Shown in pieces: positions 9,865-19,306 of a stretch of DNA of 64,000 nt (position 1 is its first letter; the number at the start of each line of letters is the position of its first letter). A program made the position numbers and the translations under genes. Under the pieces are notes generated by a model. The model saw nothing but the letters and a program-made list of their open reading frames with translations. It was not told where the DNA came from and searched no databases. The DNA is from Rhizobium phaseoli (GTDB lineage Bacteria; Pseudomonadota; Alphaproteobacteria; Rhizobiales; Rhizobiaceae). The stretch is taken from assembly GCF_010668805.1 (NCBI RefSeq), contig NZ_WUFT01000007.1, positions 1 through 64,000 on the forward strand. The letters run 5' to 3'.

Positions 9865-10139
9865 CAGCCAACCCGACGATGTCGAACTTCCGAAGCGTCA
9901 ACGATCATCCGAGCCTTTTTAAGCACGTCGTCGAGATCGACGCTTTCCCCGCGGTCAAGTTCATCGAGGCCATGGGCATCCCGCAGAATCTCGGCGCCCT
10001 CATTCGCAAGATAGTGATCGAGGGCTTTCAACATCACCCAGGTGCGATCTCGATCGAGAACCTGCGCGATGCGATCGAATGCTTCGACCGTCGGCGTCGG
10101 CAACCTGAGAGAGATCTGCGATTTTCCCTTCGGCGACAT
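9864..10139 (-). CDS. Ribbon-helix-helix antitoxin (ParD/CopG type)
   Basis: A 91-residue protein. The N-terminal ribbon-helix-helix is KSQISLRLPTPTVEAFDRIA followed by VLDRDRTWVMLKALDHYLAN; the C-terminal tail is acidic and probably wraps the toxin. A GAGG ribosome-binding site precedes the ATG at 10139; earlier in-frame starts would place coding sequence across the operator-like palindrome. It is the first gene of the pair and expected to repress the operon with the toxin as co-repressor. Confidence 0.85.
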   Translation of the reverse strand: MSPKGKSQISLRLPTPTVEAFDRIAQVLDRDRTWVMLKALDHYLANEGAEILRDAHGLDELDRGESVDLDDVLKKARMIVDASEVRHRRVG

Positions 10140-10161
10140 GACTTCGATCCTCGTAATACGG

Positions 10162-10180
10162 TGGGATGCACTGTATCCCA
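10162..10180. promoter_or_regulatory. Operator-like inverted repeat before the toxin-antitoxin pair
   Basis: TGGGATGC-ACT-GTATCCCA is an inverted repeat with one mismatch per arm, 23 bp upstream of the antitoxin start. Its position and size suit autoregulation by the ribbon-helix-helix antitoxin. Binding is inferred. Confidence 0.5.
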
Positions 10181-10290
10181 TCGACGCATTCACGTCAAAG
10201 TCAGGAAGTGGCCCTCATGAGGGCGCATCTTCGCGAACCTGCGACCGCAGCTGTTCCGATGAACTAGGCCGACCACTTCACCGGGCGGCT

Positions 10291-10932
10291 TTAGCTGTTC
10301 TTCTTGGTCTTCGCCGGCTGGGTGTCGAAGCCGACGTTGACGCGCACCAGGGCGCCAGAACCGACCGGCATCTTGATGCCGTCCTTGCGGAAGATCACCT
10401 GGGTGCCAGGCGCGCCCGCCGGGATCTCGGTCGGGAATTTGGTGACCTCGGAATAGAGCACGGTCTCGCCGTCGACGATGGTGACGCGGATCGGCAGGGT
10501 CACCGGGCCGGGGGCGCCGGCCGGGCCGGTGATCAGGCGCAACTGGGCAACGACGGTCATCGTCAGATTGGTGTCGCTCAGCGTGCACTGGCGGGTGTAA
10601 TCGCCGAACGAGGCCTGGAAGACGATCTGCTGCGGATCATCCTTCTTGCCCTTGGCATAGGTGCGGAAGATCGCATCCTGGTCGCGCATGAAGATCTGCG
10701 GGCAGGCGCCCTGGACGACGGGGGCGACGGCGCCCTGTGCGGTCGTCGCGGTGCCGATCGAAGGATTGTTCGAGGATGGGTTGGCCGGTGCCAGCGGCAT
10801 GATCTGGGCGGTGCCGTTCGGCTGCGTCGGGGCCGCCGACTTGCTGTCACCACCGGTGCCGAGCGTATCGCAGCCGGCGAGCAGGGCAAGAAGGGAAGCT
10901 GAGATAATGAGACGCGAGACCTTGCCGAGCAC
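10291..10932 (-). CDS. Conserved lipoprotein
   Basis: A 213-residue exported lipoprotein. From a GTG at 10932 the N-terminus is MLGKVSRLIISASLLALLAG followed by the lipobox Cys. A Pro/Asn/Ser-rich linker (about residues 25-75) leads to a beta-rich domain with CPQIFMRDQDAIFRTYAKG, FGDYTRQCTLSD and VTLPIRVTIVDG. The ribosome-binding site AAGGGTGG suits the GTG; an in-frame TTG at 10953 is the alternative. It is probably a periplasm-facing membrane-anchored protein conserved in rhizobia, function unknown. Confidence 0.8.
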   Translation of the reverse strand: MLGKVSRLIISASLLALLAGCDTLGTGGDSKSAAPTQPNGTAQIMPLAPANPSSNNPSIGTATTAQGAVAPVVQGACPQIFMRDQDAIFRTYAKGKKDDPQQIVFQASFGDYTRQCTLSDTNLTMTVVAQLRLITGPAGAPGPVTLPIRVTIVDGETVLYSEVTKFPTEIPAGAPGTQVIFRKDGIKMPVGSGALVRVNVGFDTQPAKTKKNS

Positions 10933-11220
10933 TATGTTCCACCCTTTGCACAAGCGTTTCTTGGAGGCCCCAGGTCTTTTCCGTGAGGCCTTTCACGACG
11001 GTTTGCGATGGTCTATATCAGCGGCGCAAATAAAAATCGATTGGGTACGCGCCGTTTTGATGCACTTTTCGCCGCCGGATGCGGGCAACTTCAACAAGAT
11101 AACGGCGATGGTGTGGCCTGAACGCAGCGCCTTCTCGATTTCCGGGCCCGGAATCCGGCAGTGCGGGCCGCGGCTCGGCCCAATCGAATTTCCTCCAGCG
11201 ATAGATCAAGGATGACCAAG

Positions 11221-12636
11221 GTGGACTATATCTCGACCCGCGGCGAGGCCCCTGCCCTCGGCTTTTGCGACGCCCTGCTGACCGGGCTGGCGCGCGACGG
11301 CGGGCTCTATGTTCCGCGTGAATTTCCGAGCTTCTCCAAGAAACAGATCCGGGCACTGCGCGGCAAGAGCTATCAGGAGATCGCCTTCACCATCCTGTCG
11401 CCGTTTACCAATGGCGAGATCCCCGAAGCGACCTTCCGGGCGATGATCGACGAGGCCTATGGCACCTTCCGCCATCCGGCGATCGCGCCGCTCGTCCAGA
11501 CCGGGCCGAACAGCTTCGTCATGGAGCTGTTTCACGGCACGACGCTCGCCTTCAAGGACGTGGCGATGCAGTTGCTGGCGCGGCTGATGGATTATGCGCT
11601 GGAGAAGCGCGGCGAGCGGGCGACGATCGTCGGCGCCACTTCGGGCGATACCGGCGGAGCGGCGATCGACGCCTTTGCGGGGCGCGAGCGCACCGACATC
11701 TTCATCCTCTTCCCGCATGGCAAGGTTTCGCCAGTGCAGCAGCGGCAGATGACGACCTCGCCTTCGGCAAATGTGCATGCGCTTGCCGTCAAGGGCAATT
11801 TCGACGATTGCCAGAACCTGGTGAAGGCGATGTTCAACGACGCGGCGTTCCGCGACAAGGTCGGCCTCTCCGGCGTCAACTCGATCAACTGGGCGCGCAT
11901 CATGGCCCAGATCGTCTATTATTTCACGGCGGCCGTCGCACTCGGCGGGCCGGACCGGAAGATCTCGTTCACGGTTCCGACGGGCAATTTCGGCGATATT
12001 TTCGCCGGCTATTGCGCAAAACGCATGGGCCTGCCGGTCGACCGGCTGGTGATCGCCACCAACGAGAACGACATCCTGGAGCGCATGCTGAAAACCGGCC
12101 GCTACGACATGAAGGCTGTGAAGGCAACGAGCTCGCCGTCGATGGACATCCAGATCTCGTCGAACTTCGAACGGCTGCTGTTCGAAGCCTACGGGCGCGA
12201 CGCCTCGAAGGTCCGCGCGGCAATGGAAAGCCTCAAGCAATCCAACGGTTTCGAGATCGGCGCTGAAGCGCTGAAGGCGATCCGACGCGACTTCCGCGCC
12301 GGCCGCGCCAGCGAGAAGCAGGTGGCCGAGACGATCCGCACGACCCATGCCGAGACCGGCTATCTGCTTGATCCGCATTCGGCGATCGGCGTCTTCGTCG
12401 CCAAGAAGAAGGAAAAGCCGAATACGCCGATGGTGACGCTTTCGACCGCGCATCCGGCGAAATTCCCCGCTGCCGTAAAATCGGCCTGCGGTATTGACCC
12501 GGCGCTTCCGACGTGGCTTGCTGATCTGATGGACAGGGAGGAGCGCTTCCAGATCATCGAACCGGAGCTCAAAGCCGTAGAAACCTTTATCGGCAAACAT
12601 GCCCGCGACAAGACGACGGCAGGCGCAGAAAGATAG
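11221..12636 (+). CDS. thrC: Threonine synthase
   Basis: A 471-residue PLP enzyme that converts O-phospho-L-homoserine to threonine. The PLP lysine is in GTTLAFKDVAMQLLARL (about residue 112). GATSGDTGGAAIDAF and FTVPTGNFGDIFAGY are phosphate-binding or PLP-phosphate loops of the ThrC-2 class. The GTG at 11221 gives MDYISTRGEAPALGF, the family N-terminus, with AAGGA 8 bp upstream; an ATG at 11212 adds three residues but lacks a spaced ribosome-binding site. The pathway partner thrB lies at 35.0-36.0 kb. The next gene starts 3 bp after the stop. Confidence 0.95.
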   Translation: MDYISTRGEAPALGFCDALLTGLARDGGLYVPREFPSFSKKQIRALRGKSYQEIAFTILSPFTNGEIPEATFRAMIDEAYGTFRHPAIAPLVQTGPNSFVMELFHGTTLAFKDVAMQLLARLMDYALEKRGERATIVGATSGDTGGAAIDAFAGRERTDIFILFPHGKVSPVQQRQMTTSPSANVHALAVKGNFDDCQNLVKAMFNDAAFRDKVGLSGVNSINWARIMAQIVYYFTAAVALGGPDRKISFTVPTGNFGDIFAGYCAKRMGLPVDRLVIATNENDILERMLKTGRYDMKAVKATSSPSMDIQISSNFERLLFEAYGRDASKVRAAMESLKQSNGFEIGAEALKAIRRDFRAGRASEKQVAETIRTTHAETGYLLDPHSAIGVFVAKKKEKPNTPMVTLSTAHPAKFPAAVKSACGIDPALPTWLADLMDREERFQIIEPELKAVETFIGKHARDKTTAGAER

Positions 12637-12639
12637 CCA

Positions 12640-13938
12640 ATGACAGTTGAGTGCACCCGGCTGAAATCCGGGCTGACCGTAGTGACAGAAACCATGCCGC
12701 ACCTTGAAAGCGTTGCGCTCGGAGTCTGGATCAAATCGGGATCGCGTAACGAGACGGCAGACGAACACGGCATCGCCCACCTGCTCGAACACATGGCCTT
12801 CAAGGGCACGGGGCGCCGCACGGCCCGCCAGATCGCCGAGGAAATCGAGGATGTCGGCGGCGAGGTCAATGCCGCGACATCGACCGAGACGACCTCTTAT
12901 TACGCCCGCGTCCTCAAGGACCACGTGCCTCTCGCCGTCGACATCCTCGCCGACATCCTGACGGAATCGGCTTTCGAGGAGGAGGAGCTGGAGCGCGAGA
13001 AGCAGGTGATCCTGCAGGAGATCAACGCCGCCAACGACACGCCAGACGACGTGGTGTTCGACCGGTTCTCCGAGGTCGCCTATCGCGACCAGACGCTCGG
13101 CCGGGCCATCCTCGGCACGCCGGAGACCGTCGTTTCCTTCACGCCGCAGGAGATCCGCGGCTATCTCGGCCGCAACTACACGACCGACCGCATGTTCATC
13201 GTCGCTACCGGCGCCGTCCAGCACGACGAATTCCTGCGCATGGTCGAGGATCGTTTCGCCAGCCTGCCGAGCGAGCCTTCGGCGCCGCCGGTCATGGAAC
13301 CGGCGCGTTATATCGGCGGCAGCGTGCGCGAACCGCGCGACCTGATGGACGCGCAGATCCTGCTTGGCTTCGAGGGCAAACCCTACCACGCCCGCGATTT
13401 CTACTGCTCGCAGATCCTCGCCAATATCCTCGGCGGCGGCATGTCCTCCAGGCTGTTCCAGGAAGTGCGCGAGTTCCGCGGTCTCTGTTATTCGGTCTAT
13501 GCCTTCCACTGGGGCTTTTCCGACACCGGCATCTTCGGCATTCATGCCGCGACGGGCGGCGAGAACCTGCCGGAGCTGGTGCCCGTCATCATCGACGAGC
13601 TGCACAAATCGGCAGATCAGATCCACCAGAAGGAAATCGAGCGCGCCCGCGCCCAGATCCGCGCCCAATTGCTGATGGGCCAGGAAAGCCCAGCGTCGCG
13701 CGCCGGCCAGATCGCCAGGCAGATGATGCTTTATGGCCGGCCGATCTCCAATCCGGAGATGATGGAACGGCTTGAGGGCATCACCATCGAGCGGCTGACG
13801 GATCTCGCCGGCCGGCTGTTTTACGACACGGTGCCGACGCTTTCGGCGATCGGGCCGCTGGATCAGCTCGCGCCGATGGAAGACATCACCGCATCGCTTT
13901 CGGTCCCGGCACCGAAGTCGATGCAGGCCGGCCGCTGA
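12640..13938 (+). CDS. M16-family zinc metallopeptidase
   Basis: A 432-residue pitrilysin/processing-peptidase type protein. The inverted zinc motif HLLEH (residues 47-51) sits in GIAHLLEHMAFKGTGRR, and the third ligand lies in the EREKQVILQEI segment. Two homologous roughly 200-residue halves follow the usual pattern, including GGGMSSRLFQEVREFRGLCY in the second half. It resembles the mitochondrial processing peptidase beta subunit. The substrate in bacteria is not known. It sits directly after thrC, a conserved neighbour pair in rhizobia as I recall it. Confidence 0.93.
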   Translation: MTVECTRLKSGLTVVTETMPHLESVALGVWIKSGSRNETADEHGIAHLLEHMAFKGTGRRTARQIAEEIEDVGGEVNAATSTETTSYYARVLKDHVPLAVDILADILTESAFEEEELEREKQVILQEINAANDTPDDVVFDRFSEVAYRDQTLGRAILGTPETVVSFTPQEIRGYLGRNYTTDRMFIVATGAVQHDEFLRMVEDRFASLPSEPSAPPVMEPARYIGGSVREPRDLMDAQILLGFEGKPYHARDFYCSQILANILGGGMSSRLFQEVREFRGLCYSVYAFHWGFSDTGIFGIHAATGGENLPELVPVIIDELHKSADQIHQKEIERARAQIRAQLLMGQESPASRAGQIARQMMLYGRPISNPEMMERLEGITIERLTDLAGRLFYDTVPTLSAIGPLDQLAPMEDITASLSVPAPKSMQAGR

Positions 13939-13967
13939 GCCGGCGTCCGTCCTGCCGGGAGTGATCG

Positions 13968-14582
13968 ATGCCAAAATCGGTGTTTCGGTTTCTGTCGCGG
14001 CAGCCGGATGCGGTCGAGCTGGAAAACGACAGATATCTCCTGCGACTGCCGCGTTACCAGGATTTCAACCAGTGGCACCGGCTGCGCGCCGACAGCCGCA
14101 AGTTCCTGGAACCCTGGGAGCCGACCTGGCGGCGCGACGAACTGACGGAGGGCGCCTACCGCGCCCGCGTTATCCGCGGCAAGCAGGAATATGCCTCGGG
14201 CCAGGCGGTGCCGCTGTTCATTTTCCTCAAGGAAAACCACACCCTCGTCGGCGGCGTCACCATCGGCTATATCAGGCGGGGTGCGGCACAAAGCTGCATG
14301 ATCGGCTACTGGATGGGCGAACGCCATGCCGGCCAGGGGCACATGTTCGCTGCTCTGCAATTGGTTATTCCTTACATCTTCGCCGGGCTTGAGTTGCACC
14401 GTATCGAAGCAGCCTGTATTCCAGATAACGCGCGCAGCATCCGCCTGCTTGAAAAGGCCGGGTTTCAGCAAGAAGGTTATTTGCGCGGATATTTGAAGAT
14501 CAACGGTCAGTGGCATGATCATGTGATGTTTTCACGTCTCGCCACCGATACGGATAAAGGCAGGAAAACCGACAGCCGATGA
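13968..14582 (+). CDS. GNAT N-acetyltransferase (RimJ/RimL-like)
   Basis: A 204-residue acetyltransferase. Its features are ENDRYLLRLPRYQDFNQWHR at the start, GGVTIGYIRRGAAQSCMIGYW, the acetyl-CoA loop GERHAGQGHMFAAL, and HRIEAACIPDNARSIRLLEK near the C-terminus. This pattern is shared with ribosomal-protein alanine acetyltransferases, though the substrate is unproven. It follows the M16 gene by 29 bp, and its stop overlaps the next start (ATGA), so thrC, the peptidase, this gene and the GGDEF/EAL gene may be one unit. Confidence 0.88.
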   Translation: MPKSVFRFLSRQPDAVELENDRYLLRLPRYQDFNQWHRLRADSRKFLEPWEPTWRRDELTEGAYRARVIRGKQEYASGQAVPLFIFLKENHTLVGGVTIGYIRRGAAQSCMIGYWMGERHAGQGHMFAALQLVIPYIFAGLELHRIEAACIPDNARSIRLLEKAGFQQEGYLRGYLKINGQWHDHVMFSRLATDTDKGRKTDSR

Positions 14583-17491
14583 CCAGAGACCGCATGCTGC
14601 CCACGTCACCGTCCGGACGAATGATCGCGGTGATCGCAGCCCTTTTCCTGGCAGTCTTCGCCCTGGCGGCGGGCGCTGCCCAGGCGGCCGAACCGGTGAA
14701 GATTTCCCGTGACGACACCGCGCTCGACCTGACCGCGACGACCGAAATCTACGTCAACCAGGGCGAGGCTTTCCAGGTTTCGACGGCTGCCGGCGCCGAC
14801 GGCATCCGCCGCCGCATCGAGGTCAGGGCAAGCTCGGAGAACCACCAGGGTGACTGGGCGGTGTTTGCGCTTGCCAATGTTTCGGAAGAACAGCTCGAAC
14901 GCGTCATCGTCGCGCCGCATTTCCGTCTGGTCAATTCCAAGCTGTTCTGGCCGGATCTCGGCTCGCAGCGCATCAGCGCCATCACGCCCAGCGAGGGTTT
15001 CGCGCTCGATCGGCAGCCGAGCGACGAGGCCGACGTCTTCCGCATCACGCTGAACCCCGGCGCCGTCATCACCTTCGTCGCCGAACTGTCGACGCCGGAG
15101 CTGCCGCAGATCTATCTCTGGGAACCGAACGCCTACAAGGACACGATCAACGCCTTCACGCTGTATCGCGGCATCGTGCTCGGCATTGCCGGCCTGCTGG
15201 CGGTGTTCCTGACCATCCTGTTCGTCGTCAAGGGCACCTCGATGCTGCCGGCAACCGCCGCCCTTGCCTGGGCGGTGCTCGGCTATATCTGCGTCGACTT
15301 CGGTTTTCTCGGCAAGCTGATCAGCGTCGCCTCGGCCGACCAACGAATATGGCGCGCCTGCGCGGAAGTGGCGCTCGCCTCCAGTTTCGTCATCTTCCTC
15401 TTTACCTATCTCAACCTCAACCGCTGGCATGCGCATCTCGGCTATGCCACGCTTGCCTGGGTGCTCGGCCTTGCGCTGCTCTTCGGCGTGGCGATCTACG
15501 ATCCGTCGATTGCCGCCGGCATTGCCAGGCTGTCCTTCGCGCTGACGGCGGCGACCGGGCTGCTGCTGATCATCTATCTCGGCTTCAACCGCTACGACCG
15601 CGCCATCCTCTTGGTGCCGGCCTGGGCGCTGACGCTCGTCTGGCTGTTCGGGGCATGGATGACGGTCACCGGCCGGCTCGACAACGACATCATCCAGCCC
15701 GCACTCGGCGGCGGCCTGGTGCTCATCGTGCTGCTGATCGGCTTCACCGTCATGCAGCATGCCTTTGCCGGCGGCGCCTTCCAGCAGGGGCTGTTTTCCG
15801 ATCTCGAGCGGCAATCGCTGGCGCTGACCGGATCCGGCGACATGGTGTGGGATTGGGACGTGGCGCGCGACCGCGTCGTCACCATTCCCGATGTCTCAAC
15901 CAAGCTCGGCCTATCGCCGGGCACTATGCATGGCGCAGCACGCAACTGGCTGCCGCGGCTCCATCCCGATGACCGCGACCGCTTCCGCGCCACGCTCGAC
16001 GTGCTGCTCGAACACCGGCGCGGGCGGCTGAACCACGAGTTCCGCATCCGCGCGGAGGACGGGCATTTCCATTGGCTCCTGATCCGCGCCCGGCCGGTGC
16101 TCGGCTCCAACGGCGAAATCATCCGCTGCGTCGGCACGATCGTCGACGTGACCGAGCAGAAGAACTCCGTCGAACGGCTGCTGCACGATGCGCTGCACGA
16201 CAATCTCACGGGCCTGCCGAACCGGCAGGTGTTCATCGACCGGCTGCAATCGGTGCTGGCGCTGGCGCCGGGCGGCGATACGCTCAAGCCAACGGTGATG
16301 GTGATCGACATCGACCGCTACAAGCTGGTCAATGATGCGCTCGGGGTCGCGGCCGGCGACAATATCCTTATCGCGCTGACCCGGCGTCTGCGCCGGCTGC
16401 TGAAGCCGCAGGACACTCTGGCGCGGCTGGCCGGCGACCAGTTCGGCCTGATCCTGGTTTCCGAGCACAATCCGGCCAAGGTCGCCGATTTCGCCGATGC
16501 GATCAGCAAGGCGATCATGGTGCCGATCAACTTTGCCAACCGCGAGATCATCCTGACCGCCTCGATCGGCCTGACCTCGTGGGTGGACCGGCAGGAGAGC
16601 GCCACCGGCCTGCTCAGCGACGCCGAGCTTGCCATGTACCGGGCAAAACGGGCGGGCGGCAACCGCGTCGAGCCGTTCCAGCCGGCCTTCCGCGACTTCG
16701 GCACCGACCGGCTGCAGCTCGAAACGGACCTACGCCGCGCCATCGAGCGCAAGGAATTGTCGATGGTCTACCAGCCGATCGCCCGGCTTGAAGATGTCGA
16801 GGTCGCCGGCTTCGAGGCATTGATGCGCTGGGAACATCCCAAACGCGGCAATGTCCCGCCCTCCGAATTCATCCCGATCGCCGAGGCCTCCGATCTCATC
16901 GGCGCGCTCGGCATGTTCGCGCTGGAACAGGCGACCAACGATCTGATGAGCTGGCAGCAACTGACCGGCGAATTGCCGATCTTCGTGTCGATCAATCTGT
17001 CGAGCGTGCAACTGCTCAACAACGAGCTCTATGACGATGTGCGTTCGGTTCTTGCCAAGACGCATTGCCAGCCCTCGCGCCTCAAGCTCGAACTGACGGA
17101 GTCCATGGTGATGGAAAATCCGGAACAGGCGCGCCTCGTGCTGCAGAAGCTGAAGGAGGCCGGCATTGGCCTCGCGCTCGACGATTTCGGCACCGGCTAT
17201 TCCTCGCTTGCCTATCTCACCCGTTTTCCCTTCGACATGATCAAGCTCGACAAGGCCCTGGTGCGCGACGGCAGCGACAAGAAGGCGACCGTGCTCAGAT
17301 CGGTGATCGCAATGGCGCGCGAACTCGAAATGAAGGTGGTGGCCGAGGGGATCGAATCCAACGAGGATGCGATCGAGCTCGCCAAGATGGGCTGCGACTA
17401 CGGGCAAAGCTATCTGTTCGGCCCGCCGATCGCTTCGGAATCGGTGCTACGCCTGCTGCGGGAGCGGTTTCCGCTGACCAAGCGGGCGTGA
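14579..17491 (+). CDS. Membrane PAS-GGDEF-EAL protein, probable c-di-GMP phosphodiesterase
   Basis: A 970-residue membrane signalling protein. A signal or TM helix is at about residues 15-36, a periplasmic sensing region follows to about 195, and multiple TM helices (7TMR-like) span about 200-395. PAS/PAC is at about 410-530, GGDEF at about 540-700 and EAL at about 715-965. The GGDEF signature is degenerate (AGDQF, about residue 617), so cyclase activity is unlikely. The EAL residues are intact: EALMRWEHP, INLSS, ELTES, DDFGTGYSS, KLDKAL and EGIE. It probably degrades c-di-GMP, perhaps with the GGDEF domain as a regulatory GTP site. It is translationally coupled to the acetyltransferase. Confidence 0.92.
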   Translation: MTRDRMLPTSPSGRMIAVIAALFLAVFALAAGAAQAAEPVKISRDDTALDLTATTEIYVNQGEAFQVSTAAGADGIRRRIEVRASSENHQGDWAVFALANVSEEQLERVIVAPHFRLVNSKLFWPDLGSQRISAITPSEGFALDRQPSDEADVFRITLNPGAVITFVAELSTPELPQIYLWEPNAYKDTINAFTLYRGIVLGIAGLLAVFLTILFVVKGTSMLPATAALAWAVLGYICVDFGFLGKLISVASADQRIWRACAEVALASSFVIFLFTYLNLNRWHAHLGYATLAWVLGLALLFGVAIYDPSIAAGIARLSFALTAATGLLLIIYLGFNRYDRAILLVPAWALTLVWLFGAWMTVTGRLDNDIIQPALGGGLVLIVLLIGFTVMQHAFAGGAFQQGLFSDLERQSLALTGSGDMVWDWDVARDRVVTIPDVSTKLGLSPGTMHGAARNWLPRLHPDDRDRFRATLDVLLEHRRGRLNHEFRIRAEDGHFHWLLIRARPVLGSNGEIIRCVGTIVDVTEQKNSVERLLHDALHDNLTGLPNRQVFIDRLQSVLALAPGGDTLKPTVMVIDIDRYKLVNDALGVAAGDNILIALTRRLRRLLKPQDTLARLAGDQFGLILVSEHNPAKVADFADAISKAIMVPINFANREIILTASIGLTSWVDRQESATGLLSDAELAMYRAKRAGGNRVEPFQPAFRDFGTDRLQLETDLRRAIERKELSMVYQPIARLEDVEVAGFEALMRWEHPKRGNVPPSEFIPIAEASDLIGALGMFALEQATNDLMSWQQLTGELPIFVSINLSSVQLLNNELYDDVRSVLAKTHCQPSRLKLELTESMVMENPEQARLVLQKLKEAGIGLALDDFGTGYSSLAYLTRFPFDMIKLDKALVRDGSDKKATVLRSVIAMARELEMKVVAEGIESNEDAIELAKMGCDYGQSYLFGPPIASESVLRLLRERFPLTKRA

Positions 17492-17506
17492 GCGGAGGGG
17501 GCGAGT

Positions 17507-17989
17507 TCAGCGCTCGATGGGAACGCTTAAGCCGACCTTCACCCGATCCATCGCGACGAATGTCCGAAAGCGCTTGACGTTGTTATTGCTGAAAAACAGC
17601 CGCCGCGTCAGCGCCTCGTAGTCGGCCATTGAGGGGACGACGATGACCAGGATGAAATCGGCCTCGCCGGTGACGTAGTAGCACTGCTGGATTTCAGGCG
17701 CGGCCGCGAACTGGCTTTTTGCCTGTTCGATCTGTTTTGCCGTTTCGCTGATAACCTCCACCTCCACGAAAATGGTGATCGATTGCCCGAGGGCTGCGGA
17801 GTCGAGAACGGCGACGTTTGCCCGGATGACCCCATCCTCGGTCATCCGTTTGATCCGGCGTTGGACCGCCGGCGCAGACAGGCCGACAGCCTCGCCGATC
17901 GTCCGTTGCGGCGTGGTATTGTCCCTTTGCAGGATCGCCAGGATCTTGTGGTCAAACGCATCCAAGGGGGATTTTGCCGGTCGGCTCAA
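17507..17989 (-). CDS. Lrp/AsnC-family transcriptional regulator
   Basis: A 160-residue regulator. The N-terminal helix-turn-helix has FDHKILAILQRDNTTPQRTI, then GLSAPAVQRRIKRMTEDGVI. The C-terminal RAM effector domain has QCYYVTGEADFILVIVVPSM. The start is a TTG at 17989 (MSRPAKSPLDAF), 7 bp after GGAG; there is no suitable ATG. It is divergent from the diaminopropionate ammonia-lyase operon across 105 bp. By the usual Lrp logic it probably senses an amino acid, perhaps diaminopropionate, and controls that operon. Confidence 0.9.
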   Translation of the reverse strand: MSRPAKSPLDAFDHKILAILQRDNTTPQRTIGEAVGLSAPAVQRRIKRMTEDGVIRANVAVLDSAALGQSITIFVEVEVISETAKQIEQAKSQFAAAPEIQQCYYVTGEADFILVIVVPSMADYEALTRRLFFSNNNVKRFRTFVAMDRVKVGLSVPIER

Positions 17990-18094
17990 AACGGGGCTCC
18001 AACGAAACAAACTTGCAAAACAGCCCTCGAAATACAGCGCCTTTTTCGCCGAGCCTGCAATATGTTTTAGCCGAACAACCGAAGTGAGGCGCGC

Positions 18095-19306
18095 ATGTTT
18101 CTGCTGAACAGCAATTCCGACTACCGTCAGCCGCTCGACCCGCGAGACGCCGAAACCCTCGACATGGATGCCGCAGACGCCGTCGAGCGGCACCTGACAT
18201 TCCGGGAAAACCATGCGGAAACGCCACTCGTTGCTCTGCCGGCGCTGGCAGCCGAGATCGGTGTCGGTTCGATCCACGTGAAGGATGAAGGCCACCGGCT
18301 CGGCCTCGGAAGTTTCAAGGCGCTTGGCGGCGCCTATGCGGTGATCCGGCTCGTGCTCAAGGAAGCGGCACATAGGCTCGGCCGCGCCGTCGATGTCTCC
18401 GAATTGCATTCTTCCGATGTGCGAGAGGTGGCCGAGACGATGACCGTCGCCTGCGCCACCGACGGCAATCACGGCCGGTCGGTTGCACAGGGTGCGCAGC
18501 TTTTGGGAGCCCGCGCGGCGATTTTCGTGCATGCCGGGGTCAGCGACGAACGTGTCGCCGCCATCGCCCGCTTCGGCGCCGAGATGATCCGTGTGGACGG
18601 GACCTATGACGATTCCGTTCGGGAGGCGGCGCGCATTGCCGAGGAGAAGGGGTGGACGATCGTGTCGGACACTTCATGGCCGGGTTATGAGCGTATTCCC
18701 GGGCTGGTGATGCAGGGCTACACCGCCCTTGTCCGAGAAGCGCTGAGGGCAATGAAGCAGCCGCCCACCCATGTCTTCATTCAGGCCGGCGTCGGCGGGA
18801 TCGCTGCCGCTATCGCCGGCCACATGGCCATCGCCTTCGGCGACCAACGCCCGACCTTCACAGTCGTCGATCCCGCCCGCGCCGCCTGCCTGTTCGAAAC
18901 GGCGCGGGCCGGACATCTGGTGACCGTTGCCCATGGCGAGCCGACGGTCATGGCGATGCTCGAATGTTACCAACCTTCGCTCGTCGCCTGGCGGATCCTC
19001 TCGCGTGTCGCGGACGCATTCATGACCGTTGAAGAAGACGAGGCGATCTCGGTGATGAAGCGGCTTGCCGATCCGGCTGGAAACGACCCGGCAATTGTCG
19101 CCGGCGAAAGCGGCGGGGTCGGGCTTGCCGGGCTGATCCGCGCTGCCGGCAATCCCGAGATCAAGCAGGCATTGTCTCTCCACGACCATTCCCGCATCTT
19201 CGTGGTCAACACCGAAGGCGCGACCGACCCCGGCAAGTATGAGGAGATCGTCGGGCTGTCAGCGGCCGCGGTCGCCCGCAGAGACAGGACTGGAGCTTCA
19301 GCATGA
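18095..19306 (+). CDS. dpaL: Diaminopropionate ammonia-lyase (PLP)
   Basis: A 403-residue fold-type-II PLP enzyme that converts 2,3-diaminopropionate to pyruvate and two ammonia. The PLP lysine is Lys75 in LGLGSFKALGGAYA. CATDGNHGRSVAQGA is the phosphate-side loop, and VFIQAGVGGIAAAIAGH is the glycine-rich phosphate-binding loop. The length fits the family (about 400). GAGG precedes the ATG. The stop overlaps the next gene by 4 bp, so this gene and two amidohydrolases form one operon, divergent from an Lrp-type gene. Threonine dehydratase is a less likely alternative. Confidence 0.88.
   Translation: MFLLNSNSDYRQPLDPRDAETLDMDAADAVERHLTFRENHAETPLVALPALAAEIGVGSIHVKDEGHRLGLGSFKALGGAYAVIRLVLKEAAHRLGRAVDVSELHSSDVREVAETMTVACATDGNHGRSVAQGAQLLGARAAIFVHAGVSDERVAAIARFGAEMIRVDGTYDDSVREAARIAEEKGWTIVSDTSWPGYERIPGLVMQGYTALVREALRAMKQPPTHVFIQAGVGGIAAAIAGHMAIAFGDQRPTFTVVDPARAACLFETARAGHLVTVAHGEPTVMAMLECYQPSLVAWRILSRVADAFMTVEEDEAISVMKRLADPAGNDPAIVAGESGGVGLAGLIRAAGNPEIKQALSLHDHSRIFVVNTEGATDPGKYEEIVGLSAAAVARRDRTGASA

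Noticed and set aside
11206..13974. A 922-residue open frame on the minus strand
   Set aside because: It is an antisense shadow of thrC and the M16 peptidase gene, caused by high-GC codon bias. It has no family features.
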